Translations under genes and position numbers: made by a program
The notes under the pieces: model-generated
The model's input: only the letters and a program-made list of their open reading frames with translations
What the model was told of the DNA's origin: nothing
The model's database searches: none
Source of the DNA: Paenibacillus glycinis
GTDB lineage: Bacteria > Bacillota > Bacilli > Paenibacillales > Paenibacillaceae
Length of the DNA stretch: 64,000 nt
Direction of reading: 5' to 3'
NCBI RefSeq assembly: GCF_009909185.1
Contig: NZ_JAAAMV010000005.1
Coordinates: 156,879 to 220,878 of the forward strand
Shown here: one piece after another, positions 42,401 to 50,440 of the stretch
Layout of the letters: each line of letters starts with the position of its first letter
How positions within the stretch are numbered: the first letter of the stretch is position 1

Positions 42401-43681
42401 TTCGTCCGTCGTCCAGCTCATCAAATCCGTCTGCGCCTCGTTGGCGAGGGATCCGACTTCGCTGCGTACCCCTCCCGCGACGCGGATGCTGTCGCTCGTG
42501 GTCGCGCCGACGGAGATCGCGAGCTGCGAGGAGGCCGGCGAGCCCATGGAATAATAGTACTGATTGCCGGCGCCGGCGTTGCCGTTCGCCACGACGGCCA
42601 CGACGCCCGCCAGCACGGCGTTGTTCACCGCGGCGGAGTCGGGCGAGTCGGGATCCTTCTCCAAGTCGCTGCCGAGGGACAGGTTGATGACGTCCATCTT
42701 GTCCTCGACGGCATGCTCGATCCCGTCGATGACTTGGGCGGAGGTACCGCCGTCCGGCCCGAGCACCTTATAGGCGTACAGCTTGGCATCGTAAGCGACG
42801 CCCTTCTGCACATGATTGGCCGTCGCGTTCGACGCCGTGCCGGCGATGGTGCCGGATACGTGCGTGCCGTGGTAGGAGCCTTCGTAATCGCCGTCCGGCA
42901 AATCCTCGTACGGATCGTCGTCTTGGTTCACGGCATCGTAGCCGCCGCCTTCGACGTAATTGCCGACGAGATCGGGATGCTTGTAATCGATGCCGGTGTC
43001 GATGACGCCGACCTTCAACCCTTTGCCCGTGTAGCCCCGTTCCCATGCCTTCAGAACGCCGATCTGCTCGAGCGGCACCGTATCGATGGTCGACGAGCCG
43101 GCCGCGGCGGCTTGATAGCTGTCGGTTACGTCGGCCGGATAATACAGGACGTTCTTATGAATGGACTTTACGCCCGGCAGCTTGGCCAGCTGCGGGATCC
43201 GGTCCGCGCGGACGGTGATTTCCATCCCGTTCAGCACCGTATTGAAGCGGCGGTCGACTTTGAACGGCACGCTCTTCGCCTGCGCGCTGCGGACGAACGC
43301 GTCCTGCTCGGTCTGCACGGTCGCCACGGTGGCTTTCTTGGCCAACGCGCCGTAGCCGAGCTTGGCGGCATACTGCCCGACGGCTGCCGGCTGGCCGCTG
43401 AATTGAACGATGACGTTAATGTCTTCCGCGGAGGCGGTGTCGATATCGTCGGCAACGAATGCTTCGCCCGGAGCCGCCGCGCGGGTCGCGGCCTCCGGTC
43501 CGGCTTCCTGCAGCAGGCGGGTTACCGCCTCCAGCCCTTCCTTGGTTATGAAAGTCGGCTCTTTCGGAGCGGCATGCGCGGCGGGCAGGCTCGTCGCGAC
43601 GAGACTCCCGGCCAGCACGGACACCGTCGCGAGCGAAAGCGATGTTTTAAGCAGAGATCGTTTCACGTACAGGTACCCCAT
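39479..43681 (-). CDS. SLH-anchored subtilisin-like serine protease (S8, Vpr-like)
   Basis: 1400 residues. Signal peptide to about residue 38 (ATSLPAAHA), inhibitor_I9-like propeptide (about 85-180), S8 catalytic domain with the triad intact (GVIDTGIDYKHPDL, Asp228; YHGTHVSGT, His271; SGTSMATPHVAG, Ser about 625) split by a PA domain (about 420-560, VFISRGNLTFDEKAKIAAKHGAKAAVIFNG). Fn3-like and Ig-like domains follow, then three SLH repeats from about 1215 (SWAREEIQTLADKFLLNGTS). It is a secreted protease held on the S-layer or secondary wall polymer. It lies 30 bases after a catalytically dead paralogue, probably in the same operon. The start codon is not certain; GTG 43666 is an alternative. 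Confidence 0.93.
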   Translation of the reverse strand: MGYLYVKRSLLKTSLSLATVSVLAGSLVATSLPAAHAAPKEPTFITKEGLEAVTRLLQEAGPEAATRAAAPGEAFVADDIDTASAEDINVIVQFSGQPAAVGQYAAKLGYGALAKKATVATVQTEQDAFVRSAQAKSVPFKVDRRFNTVLNGMEITVRADRIPQLAKLPGVKSIHKNVLYYPADVTDSYQAAAAGSSTIDTVPLEQIGVLKAWERGYTGKGLKVGVIDTGIDYKHPDLVGNYVEGGGYDAVNQDDDPYEDLPDGDYEGSYHGTHVSGTIAGTASNATANHVQKGVAYDAKLYAYKVLGPDGGTSAQVIDGIEHAVEDKMDVINLSLGSDLEKDPDSPDSAAVNNAVLAGVVAVVANGNAGAGNQYYYSMGSPASSQLAISVGATTSDSIRVAGGVRSEVGSLANEAQTDLMSWTTDEEDFNAMFGAGPIQGVYVGLGSNDDYEGLDKAFLADKIVFISRGNLTFDEKAKIAAKHGAKAAVIFNGNAVDPNVNVPDLSDDIKDRNGPIGPIGFLGDSYDYIPTFDMAGKTGRALARALQADPTQTLKFTMKNDFAKTTVAGERMADFSSRGPNSDGNYGIKPDLSAPGVQIFSSVPAYGAANPDASYDKAYAKLSGTSMATPHVAGLALLIKQAHPRWTPTDIRAALANTSEKLVDEEATPYDVYSQGAGQVDVMNAIDTRAIIESLDEITIYDDKMNPTTIPSEASSVSFGKIKPGDAAVKKPLRVKNLSNASVTYNAKVVMHPSVTSDAHHPIPTPDVRAIVAKLDGLTGNQITVGPASAFEFNLSAAAIGQAQTGVYEGEVLLESAGLPSLHLPFVIHVGAASDDNDFPIQNLTLSSPTVSKDAPIDITASLPKGKINHLYAAVYDMNDQPMGLVAEYYDTDEDKDVLNPLPSTFTIPEFDGSYNMGIYVNDGNKANAYLPEGRYKLAVVGSVYNADYELVDQSVAYKTFYMSGEAGEPTPPTDPPTSPPIYGTNPVTPSEAAYNKEVAASVIAKGQTGIAITPQSSVEGTQLAVSVTDADLQKAITGAKSPVALTIGAASDNAVSAQLKLTAAQVKTLKEAGLEGVIVFSWNDASIALPLSALAQAAEGADVAISIKQDEASKAEFAKQAADAVILGTPYVFEASSVSGGVTAPLKLKADEVAVRSFLIEKGTDASAAGALYLDGGKLYPVPARIAQASDGASIVTIERPGFSTYAAASRHVAFADIDKSWAREEIQTLADKFLLNGTSEHAFSPKANVTRAQFASMLVRALGLQAQTTAAPFADVKGGDWFASDVATAYAAGLVTGAEGQFKPNAAITRQDLTVMLARAIKLIDLQPSNTGGPRAYADAATFGGYAAASIQLVTDAGLMKGVELKGVSYFQPAEATTREAAAKVLHDLLQAAKRMN

Positions 43682-43711
43682 TTCGGATCAGAATAATTGC
43701 TCTCTCGCAGA

Positions 43712-46700
43712 CTAGCTTAAGTTCAGGACGTCCAGGCCGTCGATGGTGACGATGCTGCCTTTCGACTTCGGATTCGCTTCGTCCGCATGCACGATCTTGA
43801 TCTTGTGCACGCCGCCGGCGAGCTCGCCCGACGTGAAGACCGGCACCTGATAGCGCAGGCTCTCGCTGTATAGATCTACCGGCGATTCGGTAACGGATTC
43901 GCCGTCGATATAGATGTTCACCTTGCCGCGGTTGCTGCCCGTCGTGGACCACAGCGTCACCTTCGTGCCCGTGAACGCGAATTCGGCGGCGTTGCCCGGC
44001 ATCGTGCTGTAGGTCTGCACGCCGTCGGGATACTTCATGCCGTAGCGGATCGCCCACGGACCGACGTAGGTACCGGAAGCGGACGTCGGCGAGATCAAGC
44101 TGGAGAACGCGACGGCGTCCACGTTGATCGCCAGGAGTCCGTTGGCGCCTTTTTCCGCGCGGATCTCAACGTCGTGATGACCGTTTGGAATCATCATTTT
44201 AAACAACGACTGCTGCGTCTGAGTCGTCTTGCTGCTCAGATCGGCGTAGCCCGCAGGGGACCCGTCGATCCAGATCGCGGCCGTGCCTTGCGTGTCGCCC
44301 TTCGTGCCGATCAATTCGAACAGATTCCCGCGGAAGCCGAACTTGACGGAGCCGACGCCCGTCAGCTGCTTCATCGTTCCGCCCGAATAAGACTCGTCCG
44401 TCATCGTCTTCCAGTCGCCTTCGTAGGTCAGCGACGGGTCGTCGTCCTCGAGGAAGCCGGACGTGTTGCCGTACGCCACGTTCAAGGTATATTGGCCCGC
44501 TCCGGCCACGGCGTAGAGGTTGATGTAATACGTCCCCGCCTTGGCCGCGCGGTACGTGATCGACTCGGTCGACGTGCCCGGATGCTCGGAATACGCCACC
44601 GCGCCTTCGTTGCCCGCCACCGTCGTGGCCGAGGAATCGTACAGGATGAGATCGAAATCCGTGCCCGCCGCGCCTTTCAGCGAGAAGGTCGCTTCTTCGC
44701 CGGCGCTGAGCTCGACGGAGTAGACGTGGTTCGGATCGTTCGCTTGATCGAGCTGGCCGTCGATCGACGGAACGATCAGCGACATGCCCGGGATGTCCTT
44801 GTTCCAGAGCGCGCGGTATGCGCTGATCAATTTCCCGCTTGCCGTAATGGGCTTAAGCCCGCTTAGGGATTTACCGCTCGTCACGACGCGCTGCTTGATG
44901 TCCATGGCGCTCAACGCCGGCTGCTGGCTCTCCACGAGTCCCGCCACGCCGGCGGCGTAAGCCGCGGCATACAAGGTTCCTTGCGCATAGGAATACTTGC
45001 CGTTGCTGTTCTTCAGATTGATGGTGGTTTGCGCGGGCTTATTGCTGATGACGGTGTCGTAGAACAAGCTGAAATCCATCAATTTATAGGTTTGGCCGTC
45101 GTAGATGGTGCCGGGCACGCCCCAGCCCTTGAAGATATATCCGCCTTCTTTCACCAGCTTAAGACCCAGCACGTCCTTCACGAACGGAGAGTTCGGGCTT
45201 TGATCGATCGCGTCCTGCCCCGTAAGCATCAGGTGGCCGCCGTCGTTCAGATAATCCGTCAGGCTGGCCTGATCGCGATCGGTAATCAGCTTGCTGCCGT
45301 TTACGGCCCATGCCGTTCCCGTGAACCAGACGACGACATCGTACTGTTTCAGCTGTTCAAGCGGCGGACCGTCGAAGGTCTCGTCCTGCGTCGTGAAGGT
45401 ATCGTACGCATAGCCGCCCTGCTGCAGCAGCCCTTCGTAGACCGCCATCGGATCGTTATCCCAGTCGGTAGGTCCGGCTTCGCCGCCGCTGCGCTGGCTG
45501 TCGTTCACGAGCAGTACCGTCGGCGCGGCGCCGCCGGCCGGCTTGAGGTATTCCATGGCGCGGTCGAACATATCCTGCCGCTGAGCGGCATATTGCGGGT
45601 CGTCGATCGGAATTTCCTCGAATCCGATGCCGTTGTAATACGCTTTATACGTGCCGTTGTCGATTTGGGCCGCATAGCCCGCATCCACGTCGGGGACCGT
45701 CGAAATGATCAATTCGGACGGCGCGGCGACGTCGACGGACGTTTGCCCGATCGCGGCGTTCAAGGACAGATCCCCGAGAATGTTCACGCCGGTGACCGAC
45801 AGCATGTTCGCGCTCGGATAGGCGGCCGGATACACGGGATCCAGATCCGCATTCAAGATTTCGCCGAACATTCCGTTGCTCTCGCCTGCCGGGGCGACAA
45901 ACAGCATGTCGGAGGCATTGATGGCATCCTCGATCAGCTTGCTCCTGTAGGTATACACGATCCCGAGCGTGGCAATCTTGACGCCGTGCGCTTCGGCGTA
46001 GTGGATGGCATCCACGACGTCCGTGAAGTACCCGCCGTCAGGGGAAACCACCTTCAGCGGCATGACATTGACGTTAGGCGCGACGCCGGCGATGCCTTCG
46101 CCGTTGTTCATCGCGGCCGCGATTTGGCCGGCGACCGTCGTGCCGTATGCATCGCTCAGGCCGTCGCTCGTATCGAACAACGTGTTGTCGTCGTGGGCGA
46201 AATCCCACCCGTTCACGTCGTCGACGAGTCCGTCGCCGTCATCGTCGATGCCGTTATCCGGAATTTCCTTGTCGTTGGTCCAAATTTGGCCGACCAGGTC
46301 GGGGACGTCGATCTTCGTACCGTTGCCGATGACCGCGACGGCGACGTCCTTGCTGCCTGTCGTAATTCCCCAGGCTTCCGGCAGATCCATGTCGATGTCC
46401 GGCGTACCGCCGGGCACCGTGCCGTCGTTGAGATCTTGTCCGGTGTTATGCAGCCCCCATTGCTCATGGAAGAGCGGGTCGGTCGCCAATACCGGAGGCG
46501 TGCCCGCGTCCGCTGCCGACACGGGCGCTTGGTCCGCCAGGTCGACCGGACGGAACGTCTGCGGGTTCAGCGCGGGGGATACTTTGTAGTCGGGTTCCGC
46601 GTAGAGCACGTTCGGATCCCGGAGCAATTCTTCAATCACGCTATGTACATCGGCTCCAGCCGCGAGCTTCAGAAGTTCGGCATTGGCAACCGATAGCGGG

Positions 46701-47020
46701 CTGGCGTCTATTATTTGCGCGGACATCGATTCGGCGGACGCGGCAGCCGATGCCGACCGATACTTGACGATCACCCGGTCAGGGGCATACTCGGGCGCTG
46801 CCGGCAGCGTGCTCGCGAATGCGGGCTGATTTGCGGAAGCTTGTCCCGCGGCATTTGCTTTCGTGTAGATGGTTGTGTCAGGGGAAGCCTGTTCCCCGGT
46901 CCACTGGCTTTTTCTCAGCGGATCATGCGAGGGTTGTTCGGCCAAAGCAGGCGTTACCATGCCAAACGCTAGAATCGTAGAGAAGAGAGCAAACGTAAGT
47001 TTCGTACTTATCCTGGTCAA
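43712..47020 (-). CDS. Secreted subtilase-fold pseudo-protease
   Basis: 1102 residues. Signal peptide to about 27 (VTPALA), I9-like propeptide (about 80-145, YAPDRVIVKYRS) and an S8 fold entered by DPLFHEQWGLHNTGQ. Every catalytic position is lost: Asp is Gly232 (VIGNG for VIDTG), His is Tyr292 (YGTTVAG for HGTHVAG), the oxyanion Asn is Glu380 (PAGESN), and Ser is Leu683 (GTLYAAAYAAG for GTSMATPHVAG). Residues about 495-640 carry an inserted Rossmann-like domain (APTVLLVNDSQRSGG, YDVVVWFTGTA, GGHLMLTGQDA). A PPC-type domain and two jelly-roll-like domains follow. The frame is intact, so it is maintained, perhaps as a binding or regulatory partner. TTG start with AGGAAGTG upstream. Confidence 0.85.
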   Translation of the reverse strand: MTRISTKLTFALFSTILAFGMVTPALAEQPSHDPLRKSQWTGEQASPDTTIYTKANAAGQASANQPAFASTLPAAPEYAPDRVIVKYRSASAAASAESMSAQIIDASPLSVANAELLKLAAGADVHSVIEELLRDPNVLYAEPDYKVSPALNPQTFRPVDLADQAPVSAADAGTPPVLATDPLFHEQWGLHNTGQDLNDGTVPGGTPDIDMDLPEAWGITTGSKDVAVAVIGNGTKIDVPDLVGQIWTNDKEIPDNGIDDDGDGLVDDVNGWDFAHDDNTLFDTSDGLSDAYGTTVAGQIAAAMNNGEGIAGVAPNVNVMPLKVVSPDGGYFTDVVDAIHYAEAHGVKIATLGIVYTYRSKLIEDAINASDMLFVAPAGESNGMFGEILNADLDPVYPAAYPSANMLSVTGVNILGDLSLNAAIGQTSVDVAAPSELIISTVPDVDAGYAAQIDNGTYKAYYNGIGFEEIPIDDPQYAAQRQDMFDRAMEYLKPAGGAAPTVLLVNDSQRSGGEAGPTDWDNDPMAVYEGLLQQGGYAYDTFTTQDETFDGPPLEQLKQYDVVVWFTGTAWAVNGSKLITDRDQASLTDYLNDGGHLMLTGQDAIDQSPNSPFVKDVLGLKLVKEGGYIFKGWGVPGTIYDGQTYKLMDFSLFYDTVISNKPAQTTINLKNSNGKYSYAQGTLYAAAYAAGVAGLVESQQPALSAMDIKQRVVTSGKSLSGLKPITASGKLISAYRALWNKDIPGMSLIVPSIDGQLDQANDPNHVYSVELSAGEEATFSLKGAAGTDFDLILYDSSATTVAGNEGAVAYSEHPGTSTESITYRAAKAGTYYINLYAVAGAGQYTLNVAYGNTSGFLEDDDPSLTYEGDWKTMTDESYSGGTMKQLTGVGSVKFGFRGNLFELIGTKGDTQGTAAIWIDGSPAGYADLSSKTTQTQQSLFKMMIPNGHHDVEIRAEKGANGLLAINVDAVAFSSLISPTSASGTYVGPWAIRYGMKYPDGVQTYSTMPGNAAEFAFTGTKVTLWSTTGSNRGKVNIYIDGESVTESPVDLYSESLRYQVPVFTSGELAGGVHKIKIVHADEANPKSKGSIVTIDGLDVLNLS

Positions 47021-47354
47021 GCCTTGTCACTTCCTTCGCCAAATTAGTTTAACGACAGCCTTGCGATTTCCGTCATGTTGACCGGAATTTGAGGAGCGAT
47101 CATTCTGCCGCCCGCATTCAACCTACCTACTAGAATATAGGTTATCGCCATGCCAATGCTCGCGCGCGGATGGCAAGCGGGCAAACGGGGAAAAACCCGA
47201 CTTGCGGCTACGTAATACGACCACCCCTTCTTCCGTTTTTATGCGCCTACGGTCACGCCTGCCGCGATTTTCTCCTTCTCCGAAAATCGCGAAAGCCTGC
47301 AGTTGCAAACCCAAGTTTAATGTTATTAAATCTCACACATTTCCTCGGAATTAT
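47021..47354 (-). ncRNA. Long leader of the subtilase-pair transcript
   Basis: About 330 nt between promoter and start codon. It has a perfect TCGCGATTTTC/GAAAATCGCGA hairpin (47272-47302) and further GC-rich stems, including GTCGGGTTTTTCCCCG. No known riboswitch is recognised. Confidence 0.4.
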
Positions 47355-47360
47355 GAGTAG

Positions 47361-47390
47361 ATTATATAGTCGCTAAATTGATAGCGTCAA
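47361..47390 (-). promoter_or_regulatory. Promoter of the subtilase pair
   Basis: On the minus strand TTGACG (47390-47385), an 18-bp spacer and a perfect TATAAT (47366-47361). The surrounding 47320-47500 is AT-rich and may also hold the promoter of the solute-binding protein on the plus strand. Confidence 0.75.
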
Positions 47391-47690
47391 CATATTTATT
47401 TTTTTAAACTTCTGTGAAAATATCTATGAAAATAAAGGAAATGCGTGTTATATTAAATGACGTGTTTACAATTTCCTTATATACAATCTCTTAGTAATGA
47501 CCATAGCGTTAAGCAACTCATCCGGAACGATGCCGGCTGCGTCAGGCTTCCCGGACTTCAGCATAGCGGCGGATATAAGATCGCGCCGACGACCCTATTC
47601 ATTTCGCAATTCGGATACATCCGCGCCAAACGTTGGCAACATCCGTGCCGTATCGTTTTCTTCGAGACGAATCCGAAATGGGGAATCCAA

Positions 47691-49106
47691 TTGAAGAAAA
47701 TCGCATGGCCGTTGACCGGCCTGGTGTTCCTGCTCGCCGCATGCAGCAGCGCCAACAACGCCTCGGAGCCGGACACGGGACCGACATCGCCGGGAAAACA
47801 GCCCCCCGGCAGCGAAAGCTCCTCCGGAACGGCACAACAGCCCACGGGGGGCGGGAACGCCTCCGATCCGGTGAAGCTGACGATCGCCACCTATTATCTG
47901 AGCGATCGGATGCAGGCCGCCATCGACAAGTACGAGGGTCTGCATCCCAACGTCGAGATCGAGCTGCAAGCTACGCCGACCTCCGGCAAGGATCTCGACG
48001 AGGTGATGGCCTATCATGAAAAATTCGTGACCGGCGTGAACACGGCCGTGCTCGCCGGCAAAGGGCCCGACCTGATCGAGCTGGACGAGCTGCCGCTGGA
48101 TGCCTACGCGAATCGCGGGCTGCTCGCGGAGCTGAACGGGATGATCAAGGGAGATGCATCGTTTCATCCGGAAGATTATTTCGCCAATATTTTAAGCCAT
48201 GCGACGACCGGCGGCGGACTGTACGGCATGCCGCTGTATTTCTCCCTCGTCGGCTTGGTCGGCGACAGCGAGGCGATCGGCAAGACGGGCGTGCAGATCG
48301 ACGACAGCAGCTGGACGTGGAACGATTTTCTGGATACGGCCCGGCAGCTGCAGCAGAAGGGCGCGTTCAAAAACGCGATCGTCAGCGAGCCTTCCTTCCT
48401 GCTGAGCGAGCTGGCCGCCGAGAATTTCGCCCAGCTCGTCCAGGACAAGAACGGCGAACGAAGCTTCGATTCGGCTGCGTTCGTCGAGCTCATCGATCAA
48501 GTGAAAGCCATGGCCGACGACGGGCTGCTTTTCGACATGGTCAAGGACGGGGGAGGCAGAGCAACCCCGGCCACCCAAAACGCGCACGCGTATTTCAGCG
48601 AGAACACGATCGACTCGTTCGGCGCGTACCTATTCAACGATCTCATCGCGCATCCGACGCTATATGCGAAGCCCCATCCGCAAGCTATGGGAGCGGGCGG
48701 CTATTTCAGCACCTACGGCACGGTGGGCATCAACGCGAACTCTCCTCATAAGCAGGAGGCGTGGAACTTCATCCGTTTTCTCATGGAGAACGAAGCGAAG
48801 TCGCCGGCCGATGTCACCGACAATCGCGGCTTTCCTATCAACATGACCGCCTATGACGAGCAGGTCGCGAAACTGAAAGCGGCGGGCACGATTCAGACGG
48901 ACACGCATCCGGCGACAACCGTCGATGCCGTCAAGCTGGATCAGCTGAAGGCGGATCTGACGGAAGCCGTTCACTGGGCTCACGCGCCCTCGAATATCGA
49001 CGAGACGATCATGAATGAAGCCAAAGCCTTCTTCAGCGGACAGAAAACGGCGGAGCAAGTCGCCAAGCTCGTGAAAAGCAAAGTCGACCTCATCCTGAAC
49101 GAATAG
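47691..49106 (+). CDS. ABC transporter solute-binding lipoprotein (family 1)
   Basis: 471 residues. Lipoprotein signal with lipobox LLAAC (Cys at about 18), a Ser/Gly/Pro spacer, then a family-1 solute-binding fold (KLTIATYYLSDRMQAAIDKYEGLHPNVEIELQ, GKGPDLIELDEL, GGYFSTYGTVGINANSPHKQEAWNFIRFLM). It should bind a sugar or oligosaccharide at the outer face. No permease or ATPase genes are adjacent, so it is an orphan. The start is TTG 47691 with GGGG seven bases upstream; the frame is open to 47457 but that extension is not signal-like. Confidence 0.85.
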   Translation: MKKIAWPLTGLVFLLAACSSANNASEPDTGPTSPGKQPPGSESSSGTAQQPTGGGNASDPVKLTIATYYLSDRMQAAIDKYEGLHPNVEIELQATPTSGKDLDEVMAYHEKFVTGVNTAVLAGKGPDLIELDELPLDAYANRGLLAELNGMIKGDASFHPEDYFANILSHATTGGGLYGMPLYFSLVGLVGDSEAIGKTGVQIDDSSWTWNDFLDTARQLQQKGAFKNAIVSEPSFLLSELAAENFAQLVQDKNGERSFDSAAFVELIDQVKAMADDGLLFDMVKDGGGRATPATQNAHAYFSENTIDSFGAYLFNDLIAHPTLYAKPHPQAMGAGGYFSTYGTVGINANSPHKQEAWNFIRFLMENEAKSPADVTDNRGFPINMTAYDEQVAKLKAAGTIQTDTHPATTVDAVKLDQLKADLTEAVHWAHAPSNIDETIMNEAKAFFSGQKTAEQVAKLVKSKVDLILNE

Positions 49107-49181
49107 GCCGGAACCCTCGGATGCGGGACGGATTGGATCGCGCCACGTCGCCGTCATCCCCGGCATCCACAAATACGAGAA

Positions 49182-49220
49182 ATGCAAAAAAGCGACCTGT
49201 CACGGTCGCTTTTTTGCGTG
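49182..49220 (+). terminator. Terminator of the solute-binding protein gene
   Basis: GCAAAAAAGCGACC-TGTCAC-GGTCGCTTTTTTGC; it works on both strands and also ends the convergent TelA operon. Confidence 0.85.
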
Positions 49221-49280
49221 TACCGGGATTCGCTTCTCTCCCCGGTGTTCCGATCATCCCTATGCGATTGGATGCATCCC

Positions 49281-50420
49281 TTACAAACCTAAAGCATTGC
49301 CCTTCTCCAGACGCACGATATGCTTCTCCCCGTCGTCGGCCAAGGTTCGGAACTGATTGATCGTTTCCCTCATCTTCGGAAGGGCCTGCTGTTTGTAGGA
49401 GCTGATGGCATCGAACGCCGACAGCACGTCCGCGAACGCTTGCTTCAACGTATCGACCGAGACCGTCGCTTCCATTGCCTGCTGGTGAATGGCCACCCCT
49501 TGGTCCTTCAGCATCCTCGAGGTGCCGGCGATCAGGTTCGTGGTGGTCTGATTGAGCAGCTCGATTTTTTTGAGCACGATCCCTTGATTATACAGGGCGC
49601 TCGCCACCGTAACGGCAATCTTGAGCGCCGAGATCGTGACGGTCTTCGCGCGGTCCACGCCGCGAATGAGCTCCTTGTTGTTGCGGATGACGACCTCGTA
49701 GGCCAGGATCCCCTGCTGGTTCACGACCAGCATTTGCTGCAAATCCATGACGCGCTGGCGCATCGGGAACAGGATCTCCTCCGTGATGAACCGGATCTTC
49801 TCCGGGTCCTCGCCGCGCTGCTTGGCTGATTCGATCTGGGCTTCGATGGACTGATCCATCAGCATCCCAAGCTGAATTTCTTTCTTGAGCGTCTTCGTCA
49901 GCTTTCGAATGTCGTGCTGCTCGAGCTCCAACGTCGTGTTGTCGTTGCGGAGCGTGGCGCCGCCTTTATCGAGCGATACGACGATGTCGGCGATCACCTC
50001 GTCGGCCTTCTCGAACTTGAGGAAGTACGCGCGCAGCGGATTGAACAATTTGCCGAGGAATCCCTTCTTGGCAAAGTCGATCATGCTGGGATCCAGATCC
50101 TTCAGCTGCGTGTGCAGTTCGGCCAATCCCTTCGCGACCGGTCCGCCCTCGTCGCCGGATCGGGCAAGATTGCCGACCGAGACCTGCAGCAGCGTGTTTT
50201 TATCGGAGGAGCGCTTCATGGTGTTCAAGCCGTACGCGTCGATGGAGCGAAGGATCTCCTTGCGCTGCTCCAGGGACTCGGCATCCAGCGCCATGATCAT
50301 CGCGACGTTCGAATTCGCCTCTTCCCGAAGCTTCGCTTCTTCCTCCGGCACCGGCTGCACGGTATGCTCGATCTCGGCCGTCAGCTCTTCCGGACTGGAT
50401 ACATTCATCGAAAACGACAT
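49281..50420 (-). CDS. TelA-family toxic anion resistance protein
   Basis: 379 residues, almost entirely helical. KKGFLGKLFNPLRAYFLKFEKADEVIADIVVSLDKGGATLRNDNTTLELEQHDIRKLTKTLKKEI and QRVMDLQQMLVVNQQGILAYEVVIRNNKELIRGVDRAKTVTISALKIAVTVASAL match TelA/YaaN (PF05816). The family is linked to tellurite and antimicrobial envelope stress. It is the third gene of the XpaC-VWA-TelA operon. Confidence 0.93.
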   Translation of the reverse strand: MSFSMNVSSPEELTAEIEHTVQPVPEEEAKLREEANSNVAMIMALDAESLEQRKEILRSIDAYGLNTMKRSSDKNTLLQVSVGNLARSGDEGGPVAKGLAELHTQLKDLDPSMIDFAKKGFLGKLFNPLRAYFLKFEKADEVIADIVVSLDKGGATLRNDNTTLELEQHDIRKLTKTLKKEIQLGMLMDQSIEAQIESAKQRGEDPEKIRFITEEILFPMRQRVMDLQQMLVVNQQGILAYEVVIRNNKELIRGVDRAKTVTISALKIAVTVASALYNQGIVLKKIELLNQTTTNLIAGTSRMLKDQGVAIHQQAMEATVSVDTLKQAFADVLSAFDAISSYKQQALPKMRETINQFRTLADDGEKHIVRLEKGNALGL

Positions 50421-50440
50421 GGAAATCCCCCCTCGAAATG

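Noticed and set aside
42230..43696. Long plus-strand frame opposite the active subtilase
   Set aside because: High-GC antisense frame; the opposite strand has a complete catalytic triad and SLH end.
47214..47330. Cyclic-di-GMP or cyclic-di-AMP riboswitch upstream of the subtilase pair
   Set aside because: Conserved cores of either class are not present; only generic hairpins are seen.
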